Of a stretch of 21,981 nucleotides of DNA, positions 8,884-16,400 are shown in pieces; within the stretch, counting starts at the first letter, position 1; every line of letters starts with the position of its first letter. The stretch covers positions 1-21,981 of the forward strand of contig JADFNZ010000007.1 of NCBI GenBank assembly GCA_022563135.1, written 5' to 3'. The stretch comes from Chloroflexota bacterium (GTDB taxonomy: Bacteria; Chloroflexota; Dehalococcoidia; DSTF01; RBG-16-68-14). The notes under the pieces are model-generated. The model was not told the origin of the DNA. It saw only the letters and a list, made by a program, of their open reading frames with translations, and made no database searches. Position numbers and translations under genes: made by a program.

Positions 8884-10149
8884 CTATAGCCGCCGCAGCG
8901 CCGGTACGGCTGCCGCCGCAATCACGACCAGCGTCAGGCAGGTGCCCGCCATTATAAGCAGGGCGTCCTGCGGCCCGATCGAGGCCGCCAGCGCCCCCGC
9001 GCCGATCGCGCCGACTGGCACGAGGCCGCGGTCGAGGCTCATCAGGCTCATCACCCGGCCGTGCATCTTGTCCGGGCTCAGCTCCAGCAGCAGGCTGTTC
9101 GTCAGCGCCATGAACGAGGTGCTCATGCTCGCGGCGAGCATCAGCAGGAAGATCGAGAGCGGCAGCATCGTCGTGCGTGAGAAGAGGATCAGCCCCACGC
9201 TGAAGAGGCCGATGAAGACGAGCAGCAGCACGCCGCGATGGCGCAACTGGGTCTGCGAGGCGAGGAAGAGCGAACCGCCGATCGCTCCGGCGCCCGTGGC
9301 CGCCATCAGCCAGCCGACACCGGAGTTTCCGAGGTCGAGCACATCCTTCGCGAAGAGCGGGACGAAGACCGTGATGTACGGCATGCCGAAGGTAAACATG
9401 ATCAGCGGCGGGCCCAGCACCGCCAACACGGCAGGCTTGCGCAAGACGAAGCCGATCCCTTCGCGCAGGTCGTCGAACCAGGACGACTGCTCATCCTCCG
9501 TCCTGGGCACGTGGCGGATGCCCACCTGCGAGATGAGAAGAATGACGCCCGCGCCCAAGATCCCGCTCACGAGATAGACCGGCCCGACGTTGCCGCTGAG
9601 CAGGATCACCCCTGCGAGGCCCGGCCCGACGATGCGCATCACGTTCAGCGCGGCCATGTTGAGCGCGACGGCGTTCATTACCTCGTCCTTCGGCACGATC
9701 TGCGGGATCAGCGACTGGCGCGCGGTTTGGTTGAAGACCATCGACGTGCCTGTGGCGAAGGCGAGCGCGAAGACGTGCCACGTCTGGACGACGCCCAGCA
9801 GCACCAGCGCCGCTGTGATCAGGTGGAACGACATCGTCGACCACTGAGCGGCGATCAGGATGCGCTTGCGGTCGAACCGGTCCGCCGCGACGCCCGCCAG
9901 CAGCCCGAAGAGGAGCTGGGGCGCCATGCGCGCGGCCACCACCAGCCCGAGCAGCAGCGAGGAGTCCGTGAGCTGGAGGATCAGCACCGGCCGCGCGATC
10001 TGTTCCATCCACATCGCTGCCGCGCGACCGATCTGCGCGAACCAGAGGAAGCGGTAGTCGCGGTAGCGGAGCGAGGAGAAGGTGGAGAAACGGCCCCGAG
10101 AGGGGGACTCAGCGGGCGGCGGTGCGGCGACAGCAGTTTCGTTGGCCAT
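8884..10149 (-). CDS. MFS transporter, EntS/MFS_3-like exporter
   Basis: The 421-residue protein has the size and hydrophobic pattern of a 12-helix major facilitator. The N-terminal tail (about 1-25) is Ala/Pro-rich and cytoplasmic, followed by FSSLRYRDYRFLWFAQ, the characteristic start of EntS/MFS_3 proteins. The loop 2-3 motif is GVAADRFDRKRIL (about 85-97), and NQTARQSLIPQIVPKDEVMNAVALN is the conserved stretch of this family. The loop before helix 11 reads SPDKMHGRVMSLM. Substrates are typically siderophores, drugs or other small hydrophobic molecules; this one is unknown. A possible promoter lies upstream at 10191-10220, and the double-GNAT gene precedes it in the same direction. The last codons carry the right copy of the 18-base repeat. 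Confidence 0.9.
   Translation of the reverse strand: MANETAVAAPPPAESPSRGRFSTFSSLRYRDYRFLWFAQIGRAAAMWMEQIARPVLILQLTDSSLLLGLVVAARMAPQLLFGLLAGVAADRFDRKRILIAAQWSTMSFHLITAALVLLGVVQTWHVFALAFATGTSMVFNQTARQSLIPQIVPKDEVMNAVALNMAALNVMRIVGPGLAGVILLSGNVGPVYLVSGILGAGVILLISQVGIRHVPRTEDEQSSWFDDLREGIGFVLRKPAVLAVLGPPLIMFTFGMPYITVFVPLFAKDVLDLGNSGVGWLMAATGAGAIGGSLFLASQTQLRHRGVLLLVFIGLFSVGLILFSRTTMLPLSIFLLMLAASMSTSFMALTNSLLLELSPDKMHGRVMSLMSLDRGLVPVGAIGAGALAASIGPQDALLIMAGTCLTLVVIAAAAVPALRRL
8894..8911. repeat. Right copy of 18-base direct repeat flanking the SDR/QueA-like pair
   Basis: This copy is identical to 6932-6949. Here it is part of the MFS gene, encoding the AVPALRR end just before its stop, so the MFS gene remains intact. 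Confidence 0.75.
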
Positions 10150-10190
10150 GGGTGGCTGGTGGCCGGCGCTCCTTCGGGGACTGCATCCTC

Positions 10191-10220
10191 ATGCTATCGA
10201 TACTATGACCTTCACGTCAA
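10191..10220 (-). promoter_or_regulatory. Possible promoter for the MFS gene
   Basis: On the minus strand TTGACG (10220-10215) and TAGCAT (10196-10191) are 18 bases apart, in the gap between the GNAT and MFS genes. The -35 is strong and the -10 is weak. Confidence 0.35.
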
Positions 10221-10245
10221 CGTTCGCCTTCCGGAGACTCCGCTC

Positions 10246-11097
10246 CTAGAACATCACGGACGGGCAGAAGGCACCTTGCGGTTCCTCGTACGGGCCGAGC
10301 GCCATCAGGTTCATCACCTTGCGGTTGCGATGGCCCGTCGCGAGCGCCCGGCGATAGAGCTCCCCGCTCCGCAGCGGCACGAAGGACTGCGAGCCCGCCC
10401 CGGCGGCGCCGTACGCCGCGAGCAGCGCGAGCATCTCATCGTCGCTCTCCGCCACGCCGTGGCCCAGCGCTGAGCCGAGCAGATAGCCCGTGATGTGGCC
10501 GCGTTCGAGGACGAACGCCGGGAAGCCTATGTCCAGTAGCACCGCGCACTCCCCTTTGCGGGAGATGCGATAGATCGACCGGCAGAGCTCATCCATGGCG
10601 TCAAGGTCGGCGGCGGTCGCGGGCCGGACTGCCGGATCGACGGGCTGATCCGCGGCCAGCTCCAGGTGCGCGAGCGGCTCCTTCGTGTCGAAGCCGAGCG
10701 ACGCATAGAGGGCGAGCGACTGCATGTTAAAGGAGTCCTGGCAGAGCCGGATCTTCTCGTACCCCTGCCGGCGCCCTTCGGCGATGACGTCCTCCATAAG
10801 CGTCCGTCCGATGCCGGAGCCCTGCGCCGTTGGATCGACCGAGACCGGGCCGATGCCCACGACCTCGCCCCACATGTTGAGGAAGTTCGACCCCTTAGGC
10901 GTATCGCCTTCGAACGCGGCGGTGCTGTACACGTCTTCTCGCTGTACCAACATGCCGACGACCTGCTGCGCGAACTCGACAGTCGAAAAATCCGTCGGGA
11001 AGCCGTGGCTGTCGCTGATCTCCTTGAACGCCTCGTAGCAGATGCGGCCTAACTCCGGTACATCGTCCGTTAGTGCCTGGCGTAGCTCTACTGCCAT
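10246..11097 (-). CDS. Double-domain GNAT-family N-acetyltransferase
   Basis: The 283-residue product opens with a GNAT domain (VELRQALTDDVPELGRICYEAF). Its acetyl-CoA loop is VDPTAQGSGIGRTLMEDVI at about residues 91-109 (Q-x-x-G-x-G/A pattern), and the C-terminal motif SLALYASLGF follows. A second, weaker GNAT-like half starts at about 155 (VRPATAADLDAMDELCRSIYR) and lacks a clear Q/R-x-x-G-x-G loop, so it may be a degenerate binding half. It transfers acetyl from acetyl-CoA to an unknown amine. The ATG at 11097 has GAGGAGG 6-7 bases upstream. The frame stays open for about 250 codons further upstream, but that part runs antisense through tlyA and is not expected to be translated. Confidence 0.85.
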   Translation of the reverse strand: MAVELRQALTDDVPELGRICYEAFKEISDSHGFPTDFSTVEFAQQVVGMLVQREDVYSTAAFEGDTPKGSNFLNMWGEVVGIGPVSVDPTAQGSGIGRTLMEDVIAEGRRQGYEKIRLCQDSFNMQSLALYASLGFDTKEPLAHLELAADQPVDPAVRPATAADLDAMDELCRSIYRISRKGECAVLLDIGFPAFVLERGHITGYLLGSALGHGVAESDDEMLALLAAYGAAGAGSQSFVPLRSGELYRRALATGHRNRKVMNLMALGPYEEPQGAFCPSVMF

Positions 11098-11173
11098 GGA
11101 TGCCTCCTCACCCGATGGACCTGACCGGTGCGTAGCGTACACCATAGCTGACCAGATCGCTAGGGCTGTCTCC

Positions 11174-11202
11174 TTGACTTCGCATCCGCCCGTTTCTATG
11201 CT
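11174..11202 (+). promoter_or_regulatory. Promoter of the tlyA-nadK cluster (predicts a leaderless mRNA)
   Basis: TTGACT at 11174-11179 and TATGCT at 11197-11202 are exactly 17 bases apart. The tlyA ATG starts at 11209, 7 bases after the -10, which is where transcription should begin. There is no ribosome site between them. Confidence 0.75.
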
Positions 11203-11208
11203 GCCTCC

Positions 11209-11949
11209 ATGCCGGCGAAGCGGCGCCTGGACGTGCTCATCGTCGAGCGCGGCCTCGCTGAGAGCCGCGAGAAGGCGCGCGCGGCCGTCATGGCCCGCGA
11301 TGTCCTGGTGGACGGCGAGCCCGCCCGCCGGCCCGCCGCGCTGTTGGGCGAGGACGCGCGTATCGAGCTGGTGCGGCGGCCCCGCTACGTGAGCCGCGGC
11401 GGTGAGAAGCTGGAGCACGCGCTGCGGTCGTTCGCGCTCGACGTGAGCGGCGCCGTCGCGCTGGACGCGGGCGCATCGACCGGCGGCTTCACCGACTGCC
11501 TGCTCCAGCATGGCGCGGCGCGCGTCTACGCCGTCGACGTCGGCTACGGGCAGCTCGATTACCGTCTGCGCCAGGACGGCCGGGTGGTTGTGCTGGAGCG
11601 GACAAACATCCGCACGCTGGCCGAGCTGCCGGAGCGGCCCGCGCTCGCGACGATCGACGTCGCCTTCATCGGGCTGGAGAAGGTGCTGCCGGCCATCGTG
11701 CGGCTGCTCCGACCGGCCAGCCCGATCGTCGCGCTGGTAAAGCCGCAGTTCCAGGCCCGGCGGGACGAAGTAGGAAAGGGCGGTGTGGTGAAAGACCCGC
11801 TGGTGCACGCCGCGGTGATCGGGCGGATCGTCGCCTGGGCGGCGGATCATGGGCTCCGTTACGGCGGGCTGACGGTGTCGCCGTTGCTGGGGCCGGCGGG
11901 GAATAAGGAGTTCTTCGTGCTCTGGACGGCGCCGCCGGAGGAAACGTGA
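11209..11949 (+). CDS. tlyA: TlyA-family rRNA 2'-O-methyltransferase
   Basis: The 246-residue product has an N-terminal S4 RNA-binding domain (RLDVLIVERGLAESREKAR, about residues 5-60), then PRYVSRGGEKLEHAL, a conserved TlyA signature. The FtsJ-like methyltransferase domain follows with the SAM loop LDAGASTGGFTDCLL (about 84-98), DVGYGQLDY and LVKPQFQARR (about 178-187). TlyA methylates ribose in 16S and/or 23S rRNA at capreomycin-sensitive sites in species where it has been studied; the hemolysin name is historical. It heads a run of four overlapping genes. The start has no Shine-Dalgarno sequence and sits at the predicted transcription start. The stop overlaps or abuts the nadK start. Confidence 0.93.
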   Translation: MPAKRRLDVLIVERGLAESREKARAAVMARDVLVDGEPARRPAALLGEDARIELVRRPRYVSRGGEKLEHALRSFALDVSGAVALDAGASTGGFTDCLLQHGAARVYAVDVGYGQLDYRLRQDGRVVVLERTNIRTLAELPERPALATIDVAFIGLEKVLPAIVRLLRPASPIVALVKPQFQARRDEVGKGGVVKDPLVHAAVIGRIVAWAADHGLRYGGLTVSPLLGPAGNKEFFVLWTAPPEET

Positions 11950-12860
11950 TGATGAAGAAGATCGGTTGCTACTACCACCCGAAGCTGCCGGACGAGTTCG
12001 GCCGGCGGCTCGCCACAGAGCTGCTCGCCGCGACCGGCGTGAGCGACACCTGGACCGCGTCCGCGTGGGATGACGATGCGGCCCGCGATTGCGTGCCCGG
12101 CACCGATCTGCTCATCTGCATCGGCGGGGACGGCACCGTGCTGCGCGCGGCCCGCGCCGTCGTTCCCCACAATACGCTGCTGCTGGGCGTAAACCTCGGT
12201 CGGCTCGGCTTCCTGACCGAACTGGACGCCCGTTCCGCCGTGGAGCGCATGCCGGAGATCGTCGCCGGCGCTGGGCGAATCGAGGAGCGGGCGATGCTCC
12301 ACGCGGAGGTGATCGCCGCGGCCGGAGGGGACGGCGGGCAGACGCCCGCCCGCCAAGACGCGCTGAACGACGTGGTCATCGGGCGCGCGACGCTCGGCCG
12401 CACCGTACAGGTTGCCGTGTCGGTCGATGGCGAGCCGATGGCGGAGTACCGCGCGGACGGGATCATCGTCGCGACGGCCACGGGCAGCACCGCCTACTCG
12501 CTCTCGACGGGCGGGCCGGTCCTGCCGCCGGAGTCGCGCGAAATCCTGCTCACCCCGCTCGCGCCGCATCTCGCGCCCCGCAACTCCGTCATCCTGCCGC
12601 CGTCGACCACGGTTGAGGTGCAGCTCGCGGCGCGCCAGCAGGCGACCTTCAGCGTCGACGGCGAGCGCGACCTCGACCTGCAGGGCGGCGACACGGTACG
12701 CGTTTTGCTGGGGCCGCACCGCGCCCGCTTCCTGCGCCTCAGCTCGCCTGCGCGCTTCTACCAGCGGCTGGCCCGCCGGCTCAACTGGCTGCCCGATAGC
12801 GACCGCCGGCCGGCCGATGCAGACGCTCAGGCCGTCGCCGGCCAGGGGGCGCCCGCGTGA
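11949..12860 (+). CDS. nadK: NAD kinase (ATP/polyphosphate:NAD 2'-phosphotransferase)
   Basis: The 303-residue product contains ICIGGDGTVLRAAR with the GGDG motif at residues 59-62, GVNLGRLGFLTEL, the NE/D region LNDVVIGRA, and DGIIVATATGSTAYSLSTGGP, which is the NAD-binding and catalytic signature. The enzyme makes NADP from NAD in the cytoplasm. ATG at 11949 is chosen because GGAGG at 11937-11941 lies 7 bases before it; GTG at 11946 (GTGA overlap with tlyA) and ATG at 11952 are alternatives. The C-terminal 30 residues are a variable Ala/Asp-rich tail. The tlyA-nadK pairing recurs in many bacteria. Confidence 0.95.
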   Translation: MMKKIGCYYHPKLPDEFGRRLATELLAATGVSDTWTASAWDDDAARDCVPGTDLLICIGGDGTVLRAARAVVPHNTLLLGVNLGRLGFLTELDARSAVERMPEIVAGAGRIEERAMLHAEVIAAAGGDGGQTPARQDALNDVVIGRATLGRTVQVAVSVDGEPMAEYRADGIIVATATGSTAYSLSTGGPVLPPESREILLTPLAPHLAPRNSVILPPSTTVEVQLAARQQATFSVDGERDLDLQGGDTVRVLLGPHRARFLRLSSPARFYQRLARRLNWLPDSDRRPADADAQAVAGQGAPA

Positions 12861-13341
12861 CCGCCGAGGCGGAGACGCTCCAGCTCGCGCGCGCCGAGGT
12901 AGGCGACGCGAAGGCGATCCACGCGCTCGTGAACGGCTTCGCCGGCCGCGGCGAGATGCTGCCGCGCACGCTGGCCGAGGTCTACGAGAACCTGCGCGAC
13001 TACTCGGTCGTCCGGGACAGCGGCGAGCTGATGGCCTGCGGGGCGCTCCACATCCTCTGGCAGGACCTGGCGGAGATCCGGTCGCTCGCGGTGCGCGAGG
13101 AGCGCCAAGGCCGCGGTTTGGGCGCGCGACTGGTGGCCGCACACATCGATGAGGCGCGGCGGCTCGGCCTGCGCACGGTTTTCGCCTTACGTACAGGCCG
13201 GAGTTCTTCGAGCGCCTCGGCTTTCGCCAGGCCGACGTGATGGCGCTGCCGGGCAAGGTCTGGAACGAGTGCTACCGCTGCCCCAAGTTCCCCACCTGCA
13301 ACGAGATCGCCGTCGTGCTCGATCTGAAGGCCGGCGCGTGA
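12857..13341 (+). CDS. Amino-acid N-acetyltransferase (ArgA/GNAT-like), interrupted by a one-base frameshift
   Basis: Translation from GTG at 12857 (GTGA overlap with nadK) gives a GNAT domain with VREERQGRGLGARLVAAHI (acetyl-CoA loop) and LRTVFAL. The frame is then lost near 13186. Moving by one base restores TYRPEFFERLGF and the tail LPGKVWNECYRCPKFPTC, ending in TGA at 13339-13341. That order, including the cysteine-containing KVW..C..CPKF..C tail, is characteristic of short N-acetylglutamate synthase-type GNATs. The repaired protein would have about 161 residues. Insertion of one C at 13184-13186 (GCCTTACG to GCCCTTACG) would give a continuous frame, so loss of one base in a C run is the simplest explanation. 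The GTGA overlaps at both ends are intact, which favours a sequence error over decay. It probably contributes to arginine synthesis, though no other arg gene is present. Confidence 0.8.
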
Positions 13342-13871
13342 GCGAACCGCACCCGCGACCTGAGGTCGTCGCCAGCCGCCTCGCGCACGACGGCTTCCTC
13401 CGCCTCCGCGTCGACACGATCCGCTATGGTGATGGGCCGGAGCACAGCGCCGAGGTGATCGAGCATCCCGGCGGCGTGACGATCGTCGCGTTCGACGCCG
13501 GCGAGCGGCTCTTGTTGGTGCGACAGTACCGCCTCCCCGCCGGCCGCGACCTGCTGGAGCTGCCCGCGGGCACGCTCGACCGTGGCGAGTCGCCCGAGGT
13601 CTGCGCGGCGCGTGAGCTGCGCGAGGAGACCGGCTATGCGCCGGGGCGGCTGGAGCGGCTCGGCGGCTTCTACCTTGCGCCGGGCTACTGCTCCGAGTAC
13701 CAGCACATCTTCCTCGCCACCGGCCTCAGCGAGAGCCCGCTGGAGGGCGAAGAGCCCGATCTACGGCTGGAGCCGCTGCCGCTGGAGGAAACGCTGCGGC
13801 TGGTGGACTCCGGCGGCATCGAGGACGCGAAGACCGTCGCTGCGCTGCTGTTGTACCTGCGCAGGCGCTAG
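13338..13871 (+). CDS. Nudix hydrolase, ADP-ribose pyrophosphatase-like
   Basis: The 177-residue product has a perfect Nudix box at residues 78-100 (G-x5-E-x7-R-E-L-x-E-E-x-G-Y: GTLDRGESP ... ARELREETGY). Upstream are VRQYRLPAGRDLLELPAG and, downstream, YLAPGYCSEYQHIFLATGL. These are the marks of the NudF/ADP-ribose pyrophosphatase group, which splits ADP-ribose to AMP and ribose 5-phosphate with Mg2+. The chosen start is GTG at 13338, which forms a GTGA overlap with the acetyltransferase stop; the longer frame upstream is only its shadow. Placement after nadK fits turnover of NAD-derived metabolites. Confidence 0.92.
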   Translation: MSEPHPRPEVVASRLAHDGFLRLRVDTIRYGDGPEHSAEVIEHPGGVTIVAFDAGERLLLVRQYRLPAGRDLLELPAGTLDRGESPEVCAARELREETGYAPGRLERLGGFYLAPGYCSEYQHIFLATGLSESPLEGEEPDLRLEPLPLEETLRLVDSGGIEDAKTVAALLLYLRRR

Positions 13872-13907
13872 GGCCGCGTGGCGCTTGTACTGGAAAAGCA
13901 CACTCGC

Positions 13908-13936
13908 TTGCCCGCAACGGCGACCCCGGCTATAGT
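13908..13936 (+). promoter_or_regulatory. Predicted promoter of the RodZ-like gene
   Basis: TTGCCC at 13908-13913 and TATAGT at 13931-13936 are 17 bases apart. This puts the transcription start near 13943 and leaves a leader of about 45 bases before ATG 13988, with GAAAGG just upstream of the start. Confidence 0.6.
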
Positions 13937-13987
13937 CGGATCGAACACCCTCCCGTCCTGGTTGCAAGACACATTCGAAAGGCCCTG

Positions 13988-14647
13988 ATGACCCCGGAAG
14001 AGCTGGGGAAAGCTCTGTCCGAAGCGAGGATTGCGCGCGGCCTCACGCTCCATGACATCGAGCGGGACACGCGCATCTCCCGCAAATACCTGCAAGCGCT
14101 AGAGGAAGGCCAGCTGGACGTGCTGCCGGCGCCGGTCTACGCTCGCGCCTTCATGCGCACCTACGCTCAATATCTGGGGATGAACGCCGCCACCCTGGTG
14201 CAGCACCTCCCCGGCGCGAAGCCGGAGGCGGAGCTGCCGCCGCTCCCACGCATCGGGCGGGATGCCACAGCGCCGGCCGTCTCGGCGAGCTGGCTGATCA
14301 CCGGTGTGGTGGTGCTCTTGCTGTTCGGTCTGGGTCTGCTGCTGCTCTGGGACCGCGGCGGCGACGAACCCGCCACGGCTACCCAGACGCAGGACGATAG
14401 CCTCGGCTCCGATCAGCCGACTCCGCCGATCGACCAGCCGATCCTCGTCGAGCCGGGCATCGTGCCGGACCTCAGGTCGCGGCCGCTCGAGACGGCCGTG
14501 GCCGCGCTCGAGGAGGCTGAGCTGCAATACCTGGTGATCGAGATCGAGAGCGACGAGGCGCCGGCGGGCACCGTGTTCGACCAGACGCCGGAGCCGGGCA
14601 CAGCGGCGGGCGAGACGACTGTCGTCACCCTGGTGGTGAGCCGCTAG
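13988..14647 (+). CDS. RodZ-like membrane protein: N-terminal helix-turn-helix, one TM helix, C-terminal PASTA domain
   Basis: The 219-residue product has an HTH_25/RodZ-type domain at about residues 5-70 (LGKALSEARIARGLTLHDIERDT ... RKYLQALEEG ... PAPVYARAFMRTYAQYLG). A cytoplasmic linker leads to one transmembrane helix at about 101-121. Outside the membrane a Thr/Asp/Pro-rich linker (125-153) carries a single PASTA domain (about 154-219: PGIVPDLRSRPLETAVAALEEAELQY ... GTVFDQTPEPGTAAGETTVVTLVVS). Canonical RodZ has a beta domain (DUF4115) in that place. RodZ links MreB to the cell-wall machinery, and PASTA domains bind muropeptides or lipid II in Ser/Thr kinases and PBPs. A link between cytoskeleton or cytoplasm and peptidoglycan is therefore a reasonable inference. 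Confidence 0.88.
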   Translation: MTPEELGKALSEARIARGLTLHDIERDTRISRKYLQALEEGQLDVLPAPVYARAFMRTYAQYLGMNAATLVQHLPGAKPEAELPPLPRIGRDATAPAVSASWLITGVVVLLLFGLGLLLLWDRGGDEPATATQTQDDSLGSDQPTPPIDQPILVEPGIVPDLRSRPLETAVAALEEAELQYLVIEIESDEAPAGTVFDQTPEPGTAAGETTVVTLVVSR

Positions 14648-14651
14648 CGGC

Positions 14652-15413
14652 CTACCTCCCCTGGAACTGCGGCTCGCGCTTCTCGCGAAAAGCACGCGGA
14701 CCTTCGCGCGCGTCCTCGCTGGCGTTGACCAGCCGCCGCAGCGCCTCGCCCATCCGCACCGCATCTCCGAACGGCATCTGCATCGACCGGTAGGCCACTT
14801 CCTTCGTGCAGCGCACGGCCAGCGGCCCGTTGCGGCAGAGCCGCTTCGCCATCGTCTCCGCCTCCGCCAGCGCGGATCCCGCCGGCACGACGCGATGCAC
14901 GAGCCCCATGTCGTACGCCCGCCGCGCGTCGACCCGTTCGCCGAGGAGGAGCAGCTCTAGCGCATTGCCCAGCCCGATGACCCCGACGATCGTCGCAATC
15001 CCTAGGTTGACCTCCGGAAAGCCGAAGCTCGCGCGCTCGGAGGCGATGCGGAAGTCGCAGGCGAGCGCGAGCGTGAGCCCCTCGCCCAGGCAGTAGCCAT
15101 CGATCGCGATGACCGTCGGCTTCCAGACCTCCAACCCGCTCTGCAGGTTATCGCCGGACCAGCTCTCCCAGAAGCTGCGCCGGGCGCCGTCGGGCGGACG
15201 GTCAGCCATCGCTTTCACGTCTGCGCCGGCGGAGAAGGCGCGGTCGCCCGCCCCGCTCACCACCGCCACCCAGACGTCATCGTCCTCGCGAAAGGCGAGC
15301 CATGCCTCCCGCAGCTCCTGGTGCATCTGGCGGTTGAAGGCGTTGAGCACCTCCGGCCGGTTCAGCGTGATGTAAGCGATGCGTTCTCGCGTCTCGTAGC
15401 GTACGGCAGACAT
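14652..15413 (-). CDS. Enoyl-CoA hydratase/isomerase family protein
   Basis: The 253-residue crotonase-fold protein has NRPEVLNAFN, the oxyanion-hole segment AFSAGADVKAM (about residues 59-69), IDGYCLGEGLTLALACDFRIAS (105-125) and ASFGFPEVNLGI (128-139). Of the two glutamates used by classical hydratases, the second is present (Glu134), but the first position aligns to Thr114. It may therefore act as an isomerase or another crotonase-type enzyme and not a standard hydratase. The ATG at 15413 has AGAGGAGG 6-7 bases upstream. It is the last gene of the amaP-scpB-ylxP cluster, 46 bases after ylxP, and converges on the RodZ-like gene with a 4-base gap. Confidence 0.9.
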   Translation of the reverse strand: MSAVRYETRERIAYITLNRPEVLNAFNRQMHQELREAWLAFREDDDVWVAVVSGAGDRAFSAGADVKAMADRPPDGARRSFWESWSGDNLQSGLEVWKPTVIAIDGYCLGEGLTLALACDFRIASERASFGFPEVNLGIATIVGVIGLGNALELLLLGERVDARRAYDMGLVHRVVPAGSALAEAETMAKRLCRNGPLAVRCTKEVAYRSMQMPFGDAVRMGEALRRLVNASEDAREGPRAFREKREPQFQGR

Positions 15414-15459
15414 GCTGGCCTCCTCTTAAGCAGGGCTTGGCAGGGGTCGCTGGAAGGGT

Positions 15460-15762
15460 CTAGAACGCCGGGGCCACGTCGATCTCGCACTCGACCAGTT
15501 CCGCGTCCAGCCGGGTGTTCTCGATGAATGAGACGACGCGATCCAGCATCTCGCGGGCGTGCCGCCCATCGTTCGACACGCAGGTCACGCCGAGGGTGGC
15601 GATTTGCCAGCGGTCGTTGTCGCCCACCTCCGCCACCGCGACGTTGAACTTGTTGCGCAGCCGCGTCGTCAGCGAACGAACGACCTGGCGCTTGTCCTTC
15701 AGCGAGCCGTTCTCCGGCATGCGCAACCGCACCCTGCAAACGCCGACGGACATCTCGCTCAC
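15460..15762 (-). CDS. ylxP: DUF503 / YlxP-like protein
   Basis: The 100-residue protein matches the DUF503 pattern: VGVCRVRLRMPENGSLKDKRQVVRS-type start (quoted only as a pattern), NKFNVAVAEVGDNDRW and an ending with IENTRLDAELVECEID. The family occurs widely near translation and ribosome-assembly genes and has no settled function. GTG at 15762 forms a GTGA overlap with the scpB stop; ATG at 15753 with GAGCGAG upstream is an alternative start. Confidence 0.9.
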   Translation of the reverse strand: MSEMSVGVCRVRLRMPENGSLKDKRQVVRSLTTRLRNKFNVAVAEVGDNDRWQIATLGVTCVSNDGRHAREMLDRVVSFIENTRLDAELVECEIDVAPAF

Positions 15763-16400
15763 AACGGCGTCGTCTGGCGCGCCTCCTCCGGGACCGCTTC
15801 CGGCGGCGCGGCTGGCTCCGCCTCGGCCGGCTCCTCAGCCGTCGCGGCCGGCGCTTCGTCCGGCAGCTCCGGCAGGGGCGGCAGATCCTCAGGCCGCTGG
15901 AGCCCGAAATACTCCAGGAACCGAACCGTGGTAGCGAAGAGCGCCGGCCGGCCTGGGCTCGGCGCGCGGCCGGTCTCCTCGACCAGCCCGCGTCCGGCCA
16001 GAGTCGCTACGGCGTGGTCGGAGTTCACGCCCCGTACGGACTCGATACCAGCGCGGGTGACCGGCTGGCGGTAGGCGATGATGGCGAGCGTCTCCAGAGA
16101 TGCGCGGGAGAGGCGGCCGAGCTCCACTTCCAGGAAGTGCTCGATGTAGGGCGCTGCCTCGGGCATGGTGGCAAGCTGCACGAGATCGCCATGGCGCTGG
16201 ACGAAGAGGCCGCGGCCGTTCGTTGCGGCGGCGAGCTCCTCCACAGCCTTCTCAATGCCCTGGCGCGGCACGTTCAGGCTCTTCGCGAGTGCGCCGATCT
16301 CCTGCGGCTCCTCCGCCACGAAGAGCAGGCTCTCAATGACGGCAGGCAGCCGCTCAGGCGCCGGCCGGGCGATCCTCTGGGGGCGTTTCTGAAGCGTCAT
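15759..16400 (-). CDS. scpB: Segregation and condensation protein B
   Basis: The 213-residue product has the two winged-helix units of ScpB (AVIESLLFVAEEPQEIGALAKSL at about residues 15-37, and LGRLSRASLETLAIIAYRQPVTRAGIESVRGVNSD, read as pattern, at about 95-130), followed by GRGLVEETGRAPSPGRPALFATT and FLEYFGL. ScpB dimers bind ScpA and SMC to form the condensin that organises the chromosome. No scpA lies in the window. The start ATG at 16400 overlaps the 3' end of amaP by 47 bases. The reading frame continues upstream but has no family similarity there. The C-terminal 40 residues are a Glu/Pro/Ala-rich tail. Confidence 0.93.
   Translation of the reverse strand: MTLQKRPQRIARPAPERLPAVIESLLFVAEEPQEIGALAKSLNVPRQGIEKAVEELAAATNGRGLFVQRHGDLVQLATMPEAAPYIEHFLEVELGRLSRASLETLAIIAYRQPVTRAGIESVRGVNSDHAVATLAGRGLVEETGRAPSPGRPALFATTVRFLEYFGLQRPEDLPPLPELPDEAPAATAEEPAEAEPAAPPEAVPEEARQTTPL

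Noticed and set aside
11098..11850. N-terminal extension of the double-GNAT frame
   Set aside because: It runs antisense through tlyA; ATG 11097 has a strong GAGGAGG site and begins the GNAT homology.
11859..13256. 465-codon minus-strand frame
   Set aside because: Antisense to nadK and neighbours, Arg/Pro-rich with no domain.
13149..13337. Upstream part of the Nudix frame
   Set aside because: No family similarity; it is the third frame over the acetyltransferase gene, and GTG 13338 gives the GTGA overlap used throughout this cluster.
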